Of a stretch of 64,000 nt of DNA, positions 43,627-52,700 are shown piece by piece. The stretch spans positions 1 through 64,000 of the forward strand of contig NZ_JAKJHW010000002.1 of the NCBI RefSeq assembly GCF_021646685.1, in the 5' to 3' direction. The notes beneath the pieces were generated by a model, which ran no database searches, had not been told where the DNA came from, and saw only the letters and a program-made list of their open reading frames with translations. The position numbers and the translations under genes are program-made. Numbering within the stretch: the stretch's first letter is position 1; the number at the start of each line of letters is the position of its first letter. The DNA comes from Pseudalkalibacillus salsuginis (lineage in GTDB: Bacteria > Bacillota > Bacilli > Bacillales > Fictibacillaceae).

Positions 43627-44352
43627 TCAATTGCCAGCTTTCAAATTCTCCAAATAAGAGCGGAAATCGTCCGTTTTTATGATAGGTGTACAAAACCTCT
43701 TCAGCTTCTGGTTTTTGATCTTCCAAGTATGGGCCTCCAACGAATTCCGAATATAAACGTAATGGTCTTTCGTACCTGAAAAGATCGGGATACCTTTTTC
43801 AATGCATCCTTCACAGAATTTTGCATCCTCCCCTGTATTACACGGCTGAAAAGGTGCTAAACGGTTTACACTCTTTTCGAAAAGAAGCGTGCCTCCCATC
43901 ATCACCTTAGGATCATACCGATTCTCTGTTTCCTGGTCTTCTTGTCTGGCGAATTTGTAAGGATTGAATGCATATAAGGTTCGATCATCTTCAAAATACA
44001 TATAAATCGTCGTTTTGCCGACAACCTTTGCTTTTGACTTTCTCAATGTTTCCATACTATGCGCCAGATAATCCCCCGTATAAAAATCATCATCATCAAA
44101 TTTGGAAATATAATCATAAGCCGCCTCCTCCACCCCTCTATTTAAACATTCGCCGAGGGACGTATTCTCTTTCAGCTGGAGGACTTTGATTTCTGGATCA
44201 TCAGCTACTTTCAATTTCCAATCTTCAAGACTTAGAGAATCTTTATTCAAGATGATGATCAATTCTTTTTCCTTCCACGTCTGCCTGTAATAGTTTTCAA
44301 GGATCATAGGAAGAGAATATTCTTTGTTGGTACATGCGAGCACGCTGATCAA
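43627..44352 (-). CDS. Glycosyltransferase family 2 (HTWK type)
   Basis: 241 residues. N-terminal MISVLACTNKEYSLPMILENYYRQTW, KELIIILN, then SLGECLNRGVEEA and the metal site FDDDDFY. The C-terminal half has GGTLLFEKSV, a Cys pair (FCEGCIEKG), YVYIRN and AHTWK. The adjacent upstream gene is a paralogue with all these elements. The frame begins at 44391 inside that gene; the TTG at 44352, eight bases after GGGGGGG, is a better start and leads straight into the first beta strand. Last gene of galE-GT-GT. Soluble. Confidence 0.8.
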   Translation of the reverse strand: MISVLACTNKEYSLPMILENYYRQTWKEKELIIILNKDSLSLEDWKLKVADDPEIKVLQLKENTSLGECLNRGVEEAAYDYISKFDDDDFYTGDYLAHSMETLRKSKAKVVGKTTIYMYFEDDRTLYAFNPYKFARQEDQETENRYDPKVMMGGTLLFEKSVNRLAPFQPCNTGEDAKFCEGCIEKGIPIFSGTKDHYVYIRNSLEAHTWKIKNQKLKRFCTPIIKTDDFRSYLENLKAGN

Positions 44353-44356
44353 TGTT

Positions 44357-45079
44357 CTATCCCCCCCGTTTTTTGATGATGTACGGTTCAAAATCCTCAG
44401 TGTAGGCTACAACCTTACAGACACTCAGAATGATATCGTTTGGTACCTTCCATGTGTGCGTGCCCCCTGAATCATTTCGTATATATACGAAATTGTCTTT
44501 ATCTGAAGAGTATACCTTGAATCCTTCAGAAACACAGTCGTTACAGAAGAACCTGTCAAGTTCACGAATCTGATCACGGAACAGGACTCTTTCAAAGACA
44601 TGGCGTTTCATTACGAGTGTCCCGCCTTGTAAGTACTGTTTTCCGATCTTTGTTTGGTCATTGACATATTGATGCTCATTATTGGAATTAAAAATCGCCA
44701 AAACCTTTCTTTCCGGCATAAATAAATAAACCGTCGTTTTTCCGATAACATCAGCATTTGTCAGCTCCATAGCTGATAATGAATCATTCAAATAGTCTTG
44801 GGCGTAATAGTCGTCATCTTCAAAGTTTGCGATGATTTCGTATTTCGTCTGTTCCACAGCAAAATTTAAGCACTTCCCTAGTGAGGAACCACCATCTGTC
44901 ACTTTGAAGATGGAAACGTTCTTATGTTTTTTTGCTTCCGTTTCCCACCTATCCTGATCCATTTCTACTTTCGTCAAAACGATAATAAGTTCTTTATCCT
45001 CCCATTTTTGCCGGGCGTAATTATTGAATACATTTTCAAGGCATGAATCTCTCATTGTACAAGTTATCACCGAAACCAT
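44357..45079 (-). CDS. Glycosyltransferase family 2 (HTWK type)
   Basis: 240 residues, tandem paralogue of the next gene: MVSVITCTMRDSCLENVFNNYARQKW, KELIIVL, SLGKCLNFAVEQ, FEDDDYY as metal site, GGTLVMKRHVF, FCNDCVSEGF, FVYIRN and THTWK. The shared HTWK near the C-terminus is a good marker of this subfamily. ATG at 45079 follows GGGGAGGG. It overlaps nothing, and starts 21 bases behind the galE stop codon. Donor unknown. Confidence 0.82.
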   Translation of the reverse strand: MVSVITCTMRDSCLENVFNNYARQKWEDKELIIVLTKVEMDQDRWETEAKKHKNVSIFKVTDGGSSLGKCLNFAVEQTKYEIIANFEDDDYYAQDYLNDSLSAMELTNADVIGKTTVYLFMPERKVLAIFNSNNEHQYVNDQTKIGKQYLQGGTLVMKRHVFERVLFRDQIRELDRFFCNDCVSEGFKVYSSDKDNFVYIRNDSGGTHTWKVPNDIILSVCKVVAYTEDFEPYIIKKRGG

Positions 45080-45099
45080 ATTCCCTCCCCTTTCATCCC

Positions 45100-46086
45100 T
45101 CATACATATCCGTCAGGATTTTTCTGATACCAATCCCATGCTGTCTGGACCATGTCGGTCAGGCCATAATCCGGTTTCCAGCCTAATTCTCCAACTATTT
45201 TACTACTGTTTGCAATGAGTCTTGGCGGATCACCCTTTCGTCTCGGTTCAATTACAACCTTTGCTTTCATGCCGGTGATTTTCTCGCAAGTGTCAATGAG
45301 CTCCCGGACAGAATAGCCATTCCCATTTCCAAGGTTAAAGGTGTTATTTTTCACCTGATTGTTAAGCAAATGTTCCAATGCGAGAATATGGCCTTTCGCT
45401 AAATCGCATACGTGGATGTAGTCTCGTATGCAGGTTCCGTCCCGTGTTTCATAGTCACTGCCATATACTGTTATATAGGGCTGTTTCCCTGCTAAATGGA
45501 GCAAAATATTGGGGATGATATGTGTTTCTGGGTGATGATCTTCCCCTAGTTTCCCATCAGGATCTGCCCCCGCAACATTGAAATATCTGAGGTTGATATA
45601 TTCAAGTCCATAGGCAAAAGAAAAATCCTTGATCATCTCTTCAGCCACCAGTTTAGTACGTCCGTAAGGTGATATCGGATTTGTCTCCATTCGTTCATTT
45701 ATTTCAGGGTTTTCCGGAATTCCATACACTGCACAAGAAGATGAAAAGATGAGCTTATTTACACCGTTATCCCTCATTATTCCTAATAGGGTGATCATGC
45801 TTGCAACATTATTTTCATAATACTTCCTAGGTTGCGTGACAGACTCCCCGACATAGCAGTTTGCCGAAAAATGCATGACCGCTCTTATCGGAAATTTTTC
45901 CAGAACACCTTCTACGTCTTCGCAGTTCTTTACATCCCCCTTAATAAAATGTGCACGTTCATCGACCGCTTCCTTATGGCCGGTTGAAAGGTTATCAAGA
46001 ACGACTACTTGATGATGGGCATCCAAAAGCCCCTTCACGACATGACTACCGATATATCCAGCTCCTCCTGTAACAAGAATCATAGT
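45100..46086 (-). CDS. galE: UDP-glucose 4-epimerase
   Basis: 328 residues, full length. MILVTGGAGYIGSHVVKGLL is the NAD-binding motif, followed by LDNLSTGH, MHFSANCYVGESV, SSSCAVYG (Ser/Thr) and SPYGRTK (Y-x3-K), then RYFNVAGAD and the late LGWKPDYGL. It interconverts UDP-glucose and UDP-galactose. In this locus it provides UDP-galactose for the mutase Glf at 48310. The frame extends ten codons upstream to 46116, but 46086 begins at the conserved first strand. A 169-bp divergent gap separates it from uxs. Confidence 0.9.
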   Translation of the reverse strand, partial: TMILVTGGAGYIGSHVVKGLLDAHHQVVVLDNLSTGHKEAVDERAHFIKGDVKNCEDVEGVLEKFPIRAVMHFSANCYVGESVTQPRKYYENNVASMITLLGIMRDNGVNKLIFSSSCAVYGIPENPEINERMETNPISPYGRTKLVAEEMIKDFSFAYGLEYINLRYFNVAGADPDGKLGEDHHPETHIIPNILLHLAGKQPYITVYGSDYETRDGTCIRDYIHVCDLAKGHILALEHLLNNQVKNNTFNLGNGNGYSVRELIDTCEKITGMKAKVVIEPRRKGDPPRLIANSSKIVGELGWKPDYGLTDMVQTAWDWYQKNPDGYV

Positions 46087-46255
46087 TCCATCTGCCTTTC
46101 CAATCCATTTGTCCATTCACCAATTTCATACTGAATACATAAAAATATCCAGACCTATGTCTTAATAAAGTATTAGAGTCCTAGTTAAACCGTGCAATTC
46201 GGTTTTATTTAAAACAATTTTAAAAAAATTAATGGACGGTAAAAGGAGAAATAAA

Positions 46256-47206
46256 ATGACGAAAGCCGTTATTACGGGGGTTGCAGGCTTTTTAGGATCT
46301 AATTTGGCTTTGAAGCTCCTCACGGAAGGATATGAAGTGATCGGGGTTGACAATATTTCAACAGGAAGAATAAGTAATATAGATAAATTGAATCCATTTC
46401 CCCAGTTTCAATTCATTAAAGCGGATATTACTCAACAATCCATCCTTGATAATGAAAAGATGGTCAAGATTGATGAGGTCTATCATCTCGCTTCTCCAGC
46501 CTCACCGAAATGGTATCAAGCGTCACCTTTTAACACCATTTCTGTCAATACGGTTGGAACGATGCACATGCTTGAATTGACCAAAAAGCATGGAGCCAAG
46601 ATGCTTTATTCCAGTACAAGTGAAATATATGGGGACCCTGAGATCCACCCACAATCAGAAAATTATAAAGGAAATGTAAATACATGGGGACCAAGAGCAT
46701 GTTATGACGAGTCCAAACGGCTTGGTGAAGTTTATTGTTATTTGTACCATTCTTTATATGACACAAGAGTTACGGTTGCGAGAATTTTTAATACTTACTC
46801 TTCAGGATTGTGGCAAGAGGATGGAAGAGTCATATCAAATTTTGTCACCCAAGCTTTAAAAGGAGAGGATTTGACGGTTTATGGAAAAGGCTCTCAAACG
46901 CGTACGTTCTGTTATATTGAAGATACGATCACCGCTTTTCGAAAAATGATGGCATCTGAACGATCCAACGGAGAGATTTTTAACATTGGGCATCCCAAAG
47001 AATATACTATCCTGGAGGTTGCGAAGCTTGTCAAAAAACTAACCAATACGACCAGTAATATCGTTTACAAGGAGCTACCTGAAGATGACCCTAAAGTTCG
47101 ATGTCCAGATATTTCAAAAGCTATTAGTGTATTGGGGTGGAAACCAAGAATCGAATTGCAAGAAGGGTTGACTCGTATGATAGAAGAATATAAAAATCAG
47201 ATATAG
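46256..47206 (+). CDS. uxs: UDP-glucuronate decarboxylase (UDP-xylose synthase)
   Basis: 316 residues. TGVAGFLGSNL is the NAD site (7-17). The blocks that set this family apart from other SDRs are all here: YHLASPASPKWYQASP (76-91), STSEIYGDP (120-128), HPQSENYKGNVN (131-142), CYDESKRLGE with the catalytic Tyr150 and Lys154, and RIFNTYSSG..DGRVISNF. It decarboxylates UDP-glucuronate to UDP-xylose. With Ugd in the same locus the pathway from UDP-glucose to UDP-xylose is complete. ATG at 46256 has AAAGGAG eight bases upstream. Confidence 0.87.
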   Translation: MTKAVITGVAGFLGSNLALKLLTEGYEVIGVDNISTGRISNIDKLNPFPQFQFIKADITQQSILDNEKMVKIDEVYHLASPASPKWYQASPFNTISVNTVGTMHMLELTKKHGAKMLYSSTSEIYGDPEIHPQSENYKGNVNTWGPRACYDESKRLGEVYCYLYHSLYDTRVTVARIFNTYSSGLWQEDGRVISNFVTQALKGEDLTVYGKGSQTRTFCYIEDTITAFRKMMASERSNGEIFNIGHPKEYTILEVAKLVKKLTNTTSNIVYKELPEDDPKVRCPDISKAISVLGWKPRIELQEGLTRMIEEYKNQI

Positions 47207-47241
47207 AATATACAAATGCTTTCTGAAGGAAAAATCAATAC

Positions 47242-48228
47242 TTAAGCAAGATAAAACGCGAAAAATTCCTTATTCAATTCTAATCCATTGATTTGAAGTT
47301 GCCTTATAACGGTAGTCCATCCACTTAAGTTATTCAGTATAATGATCCCATCAATTTTTTCTTCTTTAAGTAATGTTAATGAGTGGTTTATCGTACTGCT
47401 ATCACCTTTACTAAAGATAGTCTTCACATTTATATCATTGGGCAATGTTAATTTTTCTGAACCTAGGTTTCCAAATATCGCAACAGATGGTTTATTTGAA
47501 TTGTCCATAAAACAACTCTTGCGAATATACTTTAAAAACGAATACAACAGTTCTTCATTCGTTCGAGTTATATTTTTACTGGATAATGATTCATTATAGC
47601 GACGGTATTTGTATAAGACTTCAGGCACATTTATGATAGGACCTATTGTGATTAAACGGGTCCATAAATCATAATCATAAGCAATTCTTAGAGTTGGATC
47701 ATATCGACCCGCTTTAAGAATTGCTTTTTTTGAATACATGATCGTACCATGTGTGAAGGGACATCCATGATATAGGGCTGATTTTATTTGGTCGCCGTCC
47801 AACGTATGGTTTCTTCCAAATTCTATTTGGCGTAACTCACGTTCAGAGTACTGGGAATTTGGGCAGGTGATACATTCTATAAAAGACCCAACTCCGATCA
47901 ATTCAGGATGCTTTTTTATATAATTGACTTGTTCTTCTAATCGATTGGGGTAGCTTAGATCATCCGCATCATGAACCGCTATCCAGTCTCCATTTGCATG
48001 CTCAATCGCTAAATTTAGCGCATACGCTGCACCCATATTCGTTTTTAAATGGATGACTTTAATACGGTTGTCGGAATAATCATCTAAAATCTTTTTCGTG
48101 TCGTCTCTTGAAGCATCGTTGACAATAATGAGTTCCATTTTTGAATATGTATGAGAAGTGATACTGTCTATAGCTTCTGTAAGATATTCCTCGCCGTTAT
48201 GAACAGCCCTTACCACGGAAACGATCAA
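47242..48228 (-). CDS. Glycosyltransferase family 2 with extra C-terminal domain
   Basis: 328 residues. GT-A domain: IVSVVRAVHNGEEYL, NDASRDD, DADD metal site, AYDYDLWTRL. Residues of about 225-328 match the extra C-terminal domain of the gene at 15894 (PSVAIFGN.., KIDGIIILNNLSGW, LELNKEFFAFYLA against VFLVIGN.., LIDSVILLEGIQYL, MEWNRNLFKIWAGYW). The frame begins at a GTG (48237), but the TTG at 48228 lies eight bases after GGGAG and begins the first strand. Soluble. It sits 72 bp downstream of glf. Confidence 0.8.
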   Translation of the reverse strand: MIVSVVRAVHNGEEYLTEAIDSITSHTYSKMELIIVNDASRDDTKKILDDYSDNRIKVIHLKTNMGAAYALNLAIEHANGDWIAVHDADDLSYPNRLEEQVNYIKKHPELIGVGSFIECITCPNSQYSERELRQIEFGRNHTLDGDQIKSALYHGCPFTHGTIMYSKKAILKAGRYDPTLRIAYDYDLWTRLITIGPIINVPEVLYKYRRYNESLSSKNITRTNEELLYSFLKYIRKSCFMDNSNKPSVAIFGNLGSEKLTLPNDINVKTIFSKGDSSTINHSLTLLKEEKIDGIIILNNLSGWTTVIRQLQINGLELNKEFFAFYLA

Positions 48229-48309
48229 AAAAACCACTCCCTTTTTTTAATGGTAAATTATTTTTCTAAACTGAATGAAGAATCAACGTTTTGAAAACCT
48301 GGATAGGTC

Positions 48310-49437
48310 TTACTTATTGATAATTTGTCTTTCAAACGTCTGAAGAGCTCTTGCGACAACTTGATCCATATTATAATAGCGATATTCCGCCAATCTTCCG
48401 ATAAAAAGAACTCTATTCTTTATTTTATCTGCTTCTGCATGATATTTACGGTATAACTCAGTATGTTCTTTATTCGGGATAGGGTAATAAGGGTCGTTCA
48501 TACCGCGTAAATAAGGACATGCTTCTTCGACCATGATGGTTGTTCCAGCTGTCTTTTGTTGTGTGATATGTTTGTATTCCGTTATCCTCGTAAAATCATA
48601 ATCGTTCGGATAATTGATTTGCGAGGTTTCCTGATAATAATCTGTATTGCTATGATGGATGGATTTAAAATTGAGGCTGCGGTACGGCAACTCTCCATAT
48701 TTATAATCAAAGAACTCATCGATTGGGCCAGTATAGACCATCTTCGCAGCTGAAAAACGATCCTTTAGCTCTTTGTAATCTGTTTTTAGCAATATTTTGA
48801 TATTCGGATTTTTGATAATATTTTTGAACATAGCAGTATAGCCGCTTTTCGGAACGGCTTGATATTTATCCTGGAAATAACGGTCATCTCTGCTTATATG
48901 TATGGGTACTCTTGCGGTTACAGAAGAATCCAGGTTTTTTGGATCAATTCCCCACTGTTTCAACGTATAACCTAGAAATACTTTCTTATAAACGAAATCA
49001 GCTAATTGTTGGATTTCTTCGTCACTATCCTCAATCATCTCAAGAATAGGGACTTTCTTTCCCAAGCCATACCGATCGATCAATTTCATTTCCATTTTGT
49101 TCGCATATCCAATAGGAAATAACATATGGAGGGAGTTCAGGTTAAATGGAACGGGCACCTTTTTTCCATCAATCACAGCTAATACATGGTGCTGGTAAAA
49201 AAGCCATTCTGTAAAGGTTGAAAGATAGTCCCAAACTTTCTTCGAGTTCGTATGAAATAGATGAGGACCATATTGGTGGGCGAGGACCCCGTTTTCATCA
49301 TAACAATCATAAGCATTCCCGCCAATATGGTCCCGTTTCTCAACAATCAACACGTTTTGATCCAACCGGCTGGCAATCTGTTCTGCAAGGATACAGCCAG
49401 TAAATCCTGCGCCTACGATCAGCCAATCGATTTTCAA
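48310..49437 (-). CDS. glf: UDP-galactopyranose mutase
   Basis: 375 residues. The FAD-binding motif GAGFTGCILAEQ is at 9-20, then EKRDHIGGNAYD, the GPHLFHTN substrate segment, TLKQWG, and the C-terminal GRLAEYRYYNMDQV that carries conserved Arg and Tyr residues. It converts UDP-galactopyranose into UDP-galactofuranose with a flavin nucleophile. Galactofuranose in the product is therefore likely. Start: a TTG at 49437 after GAGGGG gives the usual N-terminus; an ATG six codons upstream is possible but covers this ribosome binding site. Confidence 0.92.
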   Translation of the reverse strand: MKIDWLIVGAGFTGCILAEQIASRLDQNVLIVEKRDHIGGNAYDCYDENGVLAHQYGPHLFHTNSKKVWDYLSTFTEWLFYQHHVLAVIDGKKVPVPFNLNSLHMLFPIGYANKMEMKLIDRYGLGKKVPILEMIEDSDEEIQQLADFVYKKVFLGYTLKQWGIDPKNLDSSVTARVPIHISRDDRYFQDKYQAVPKSGYTAMFKNIIKNPNIKILLKTDYKELKDRFSAAKMVYTGPIDEFFDYKYGELPYRSLNFKSIHHSNTDYYQETSQINYPNDYDFTRITEYKHITQQKTAGTTIMVEEACPYLRGMNDPYYPIPNKEHTELYRKYHAEADKIKNRVLFIGRLAEYRYYNMDQVVARALQTFERQIINK

Positions 49438-49478
49438 TCCAATCCCCTCACCCATACTTATTTGTACGTATTATATGC

Positions 49479-50291
49479 TTAATCAAATAAACTTTTCCTT
49501 TTTTCTATTGGATGAAGAGCAGCGAGCTGTTTCCAACCGCAACGAAACTTGAATTCTGGTTCATACTCTTTCCCCCATCTACGCAAAGTGTCAAAGATAT
49601 GCCATTCGAATACTTCATTGTAAAGATCGAGCTTTTTCGTAGCATTGAATGGATGCTGCCTGTAATTGTATAACATTTCGTCAATCCAGTGGATCTTATA
49701 CCGTTCAATCAACCTGACATCGATTCGCCGATCTTCCATCACCCGTCCATCCCATGGATCGTCTGTCGGCCAACCTCCTACCCTTTTCAATGCTTCTGTC
49801 CGGTAAAACCTTGGGAAAGGAACATCATTTGAAAGGAGGAATTCATATTTGTCCGAATAGGATGCACCTTCTTTTCGAGGCACCCTCAGACACGTATTCC
49901 CCTCCCTATCCTCATATACATCTGTTTTCCTTCCCCATAGGAGAGCTACATCTCCAGGCAGCCATTTCATTTCAGCGGCCATCTTTTCAAGCGTTTCAGG
50001 GAAAAACCAATCATCGCTGTCAAGTTTGATGATGAAAGGAGTGTCAATGACATCGAGTCCGGTATTCTGTGCATGCGATTGGCCCTTATTGAACTCGTGG
50101 GTGAGGAGTGTCACTCTGGGATCATCAGTGAATTCTTTTATACAATCGACCGAATCATCCGAAGAAGCATCGTTCACTAAAACGATCTTCCATTTTTGAT
50201 ACGTCTGTTCGAAAACACTCCTCAGTGCTTCTCTCAGGAATCGTCTTCCGGGATTATAAAAAGGAATCAAGACGGTCACTTCTGCTTCCAT
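49479..50291 (-). CDS. Glycosyltransferase family 2
   Basis: 270 residues. VTVLIPFYNPGRRFLREAL, VNDASSDDS, KLDSDDW metal site, then FPRFYRTEALKRVGGWPTDDP, VMEDRRIDVRLIERYKIHWIDEMLYNYRQHP. The upstream gene is a tandem paralogue sharing the long GGWPTDDP..EDRR.DVRLIE.YKIHWIDEMLYNYR block. Ten bases lie between the two genes, and GGAGG precedes this ATG. Single-domain and soluble. Donor unknown. Confidence 0.85.
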   Translation of the reverse strand: MEAEVTVLIPFYNPGRRFLREALRSVFEQTYQKWKIVLVNDASSDDSVDCIKEFTDDPRVTLLTHEFNKGQSHAQNTGLDVIDTPFIIKLDSDDWFFPETLEKMAAEMKWLPGDVALLWGRKTDVYEDREGNTCLRVPRKEGASYSDKYEFLLSNDVPFPRFYRTEALKRVGGWPTDDPWDGRVMEDRRIDVRLIERYKIHWIDEMLYNYRQHPFNATKKLDLYNEVFEWHIFDTLRRWGKEYEPEFKFRCGWKQLAALHPIEKRKSLFD

Positions 50292-50300
50292 AATAGCCTC

Positions 50301-51092
50301 CTAACCTTTCCTTTTTTCTAATGAAGCAAGCTCCTTCGTTCCGTTGTTCATACGGAATACTGGTTCATATCGACTTTTCCACCTTTTCAGGGCATCTCGG
50401 ATGTTCCATTCGATCATTTCATTAATAGGATCGATATGATTGGTCAAACTGTCTGTATGTTTTCGATAATTATAGAGCATCTCATCGATCCAATGGATTT
50501 TGTAATGCTCAATCAATCGTACATCCATTCTACGGTCCTCAAGATAGCGGCCTTCGTATGGATCATCCGTCGGCCACCCTCCCACCTTCCGGAGAGCTGA
50601 CGTCCTATAAAATCTAGGATAGGGAACATAGTTTGCTAGTAGGAATTCATACCGATCTTCAAAAGACCTTCCCCATTTATCCTGATATTTCCCTAGGATT
50701 TTTCCCCCGTAATCAAATACTACTTCCTTATTACCGCAAATGAGTGCTACATCTTCCGAAACCTTGTTCGCTTCGTCCAACAGCTTTTCAATCGTATAAT
50801 CAAACAACCAGTCATCGCTATCCAACATCAGAATGAATGGGGTTTCGACATGAGAGAGTCCCATGTTCTGGGATCTCGATTGGCCTAAATTCTGTTCATT
50901 CTTGATAAGGGTCACCCGTGGATCATCCAGGTGATCTATGATTGAAGACAGACTGTCATCCTCAGATGCATCATCCACGATGACATGCCTCCATTCCTTG
51001 TAGGTTTGCTTACGGACGCTGTCGACAGCAGTTCGTAAATACTCCCCTGGATTAAAAGAAGCCGTAAGGACTGTCACTTCACTTTTATTCAT
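50301..51092 (-). CDS. Glycosyltransferase family 2
   Basis: 263 residues, tandem paralogue of the gene downstream of it: VTVLTASFNPGEYL, VDDASEDDS, LDSDDW, YPRFYRTSALRKVGGWPTD and YLEDRRMDVRLIEHYKIHW. It overlaps the end of the methyltransferase gene by eight bases. The frame starts four codons earlier at a GTG (51104), but the ATG at 51092 gives the family N-terminus. Soluble. Confidence 0.83.
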   Translation of the reverse strand: MNKSEVTVLTASFNPGEYLRTAVDSVRKQTYKEWRHVIVDDASEDDSLSSIIDHLDDPRVTLIKNEQNLGQSRSQNMGLSHVETPFILMLDSDDWLFDYTIEKLLDEANKVSEDVALICGNKEVVFDYGGKILGKYQDKWGRSFEDRYEFLLANYVPYPRFYRTSALRKVGGWPTDDPYEGRYLEDRRMDVRLIEHYKIHWIDEMLYNYRKHTDSLTNHIDPINEMIEWNIRDALKRWKSRYEPVFRMNNGTKELASLEKRKG

Positions 51093-51741
51093 GTTCTTCA
51101 CCACTTGAATGGGAATAAGGATCCTTTTTGGTTATTGCCGCCATATGGATGACTTCATAACGGGGATCATTATAAGCGAATAGACTCCTAGGGATTTCAT
51201 GGACAGCTCTTCCCTCCAAAAAAGCTTGTGCAATACCTAGATTCCCATAGGTTTCGATTGCCATCTCCCCAACTGTTTCAATCTCGTAGAAGAATCTTTC
51301 TATCGCCATTCTGGTAAAGCGCCAATAATCACCATACTCTTTCGTTTTGCAGCTTTGGCTGAGTCCAGGGAAGGTGACAAGGAGAACCCCGCCAGGCTTC
51401 AATGTTTTCAATGCATTCCGCAGTGCTTGTTTAAAGTCATAGATGATGTGGATCACTTGTGTCAGGATGAAACAGTCGTATTCAGAGTCCGGTACATTTT
51501 CACCTGTTTCCAGATTTCCGGTTATCGTCACGCCAGGGTATCGATCAATGTCAAATACATCTGAACGTTCAATCTGATCTCCGAATTGCTCCGTATATCT
51601 GTTCTCTCCGATCTCGAGAACCTTCCCTTTTATAAAATGTTTTTTTTCTTTTAAAAACCTTTCAATGAAATAGCGATCTATAGGTTGTCCTCGGTCAAAT
51701 CCAAATTGTCTGCTGACTGGTCTTTTCGAAAAATTTCTCAT
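51085..51741 (-). CDS. SAM-dependent methyltransferase (class I)
   Basis: 218 residues. The SAM motif I is GKVLEIGENRY, an acidic loop DVFDIDRY follows, then CFILTQVIHIIYDF and LKPGGVLLVTFPG (motif III), the order of a class I fold similar to Methyltransf_11. There is no membrane segment. It overlaps both neighbours (ATGA with the upstream epimerase, eight bases with the glycosyltransferase), so it is translated as part of this operon and probably O-methylates a sugar of the same glycan. The first 25 residues have basic character and the end is His/Glu-rich. Confidence 0.8.
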   Translation of the reverse strand: MRNFSKRPVSRQFGFDRGQPIDRYFIERFLKEKKHFIKGKVLEIGENRYTEQFGDQIERSDVFDIDRYPGVTITGNLETGENVPDSEYDCFILTQVIHIIYDFKQALRNALKTLKPGGVLLVTFPGLSQSCKTKEYGDYWRFTRMAIERFFYEIETVGEMAIETYGNLGIAQAFLEGRAVHEIPRSLFAYNDPRYEVIHMAAITKKDPYSHSSGEEHE

Positions 51742-52673
51742 TTATCGGTTCCCTCCCTGTTCTTTACCGTGACAGTCTGTATCATTTGACAAATCCCCTC
51801 TTCCAATCGCAAACGAGGTTTCCACCCTAATCGCGTTTCCGCCTTTTTATTTACAAGCCGGCTAAATAAGATATCCCCATGCCTGTTAGGTAGATAGAGT
51901 GGATCTTTGTCGTAGCGGAAGAACCCGGAAATGAGCTTATATAACCGATTGATTGTTGTGTCACTCATGCTGCTTATGTTCATGACACCATCAACATTTT
52001 TTTCAATTGCTGACAGGTTAGCACGCGCCACATCCTCCACGTGGATGAAATCTCTCGTTTGCTTGCCATCTCCATAAATCACCGGAATCCTTCCCTCAGT
52101 AAGCAGTTTGATGAATATCGGGACAACGCCTCCTTCATTGTCTGACCGCTGACGCGGCCCATACACGTTGGAATATCTGAAAATGGTGAAAGGAAGGCCA
52201 AATTGTTGATTGAATTGCTGAATATATTTTTCAGATGCTAGTTTCGATATTCCATAAAAAGAGATCGGATTAAGCGAAGAAGCCTCATCTGCAGATTGTC
52301 CTCCTAGGTCACCATAAACGGCAGATGTAGATGCGAATATGAATCTTTTTACCTCATGTATACGACACATTTGTAAGAGTCTTATAGTTCCAAGGATATT
52401 GATTTCGGCGTCAAAAACTGGATTTTCCATCGACGTCTTGATATCCACTTGAGCCGCAAGATGAATGACAAATTCCGGGCGCTCCTTTTCAAAAATCCCT
52501 TCCATTTCCATTGATGTAAAATCTATCTCATAATAGTGAATTGGATAAATATCTGATCGGTAGTTCCCGCTGCTCAGGTTGTCGATCACTACTACTTCAT
52601 AGCCTTGTGCTGCCAGGAGTTCTGCGATATGGGAACCAATGAACCCACAACCTCCTGTAATAAGTACCTTCAT
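51738..52673 (-). CDS. UDP-glucose 4-epimerase-like nucleotide-sugar epimerase/dehydratase (SDR)
   Basis: 311 residues. MKVLITGGCGFIGSHIAELL cofactor motif, IDNLSSGN, STSAVYGD, SFYGISK (Y-x3-K), RYSNVYGPRQRSDNEGGVV and LGWKPRLRLEEG. This is the epimerase group that covers UDP-Glc/GlcNAc 4-epimerases. The locus already has a GalE, so this one may act on another UDP-sugar such as UDP-GlcNAc or UDP-GlcA; the sequence does not decide. Two codons after a first ATG (52679) a second ATG (52673) begins the conserved strand and is preferred. ATGA overlap with the methyltransferase. Confidence 0.82.
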   Translation of the reverse strand: MKVLITGGCGFIGSHIAELLAAQGYEVVVIDNLSSGNYRSDIYPIHYYEIDFTSMEMEGIFEKERPEFVIHLAAQVDIKTSMENPVFDAEINILGTIRLLQMCRIHEVKRFIFASTSAVYGDLGGQSADEASSLNPISFYGISKLASEKYIQQFNQQFGLPFTIFRYSNVYGPRQRSDNEGGVVPIFIKLLTEGRIPVIYGDGKQTRDFIHVEDVARANLSAIEKNVDGVMNISSMSDTTINRLYKLISGFFRYDKDPLYLPNRHGDILFSRLVNKKAETRLGWKPRLRLEEGICQMIQTVTVKNREGTDK

Positions 52674-52700
52674 ATTCATCCCTCATTTAACATTTGAACT

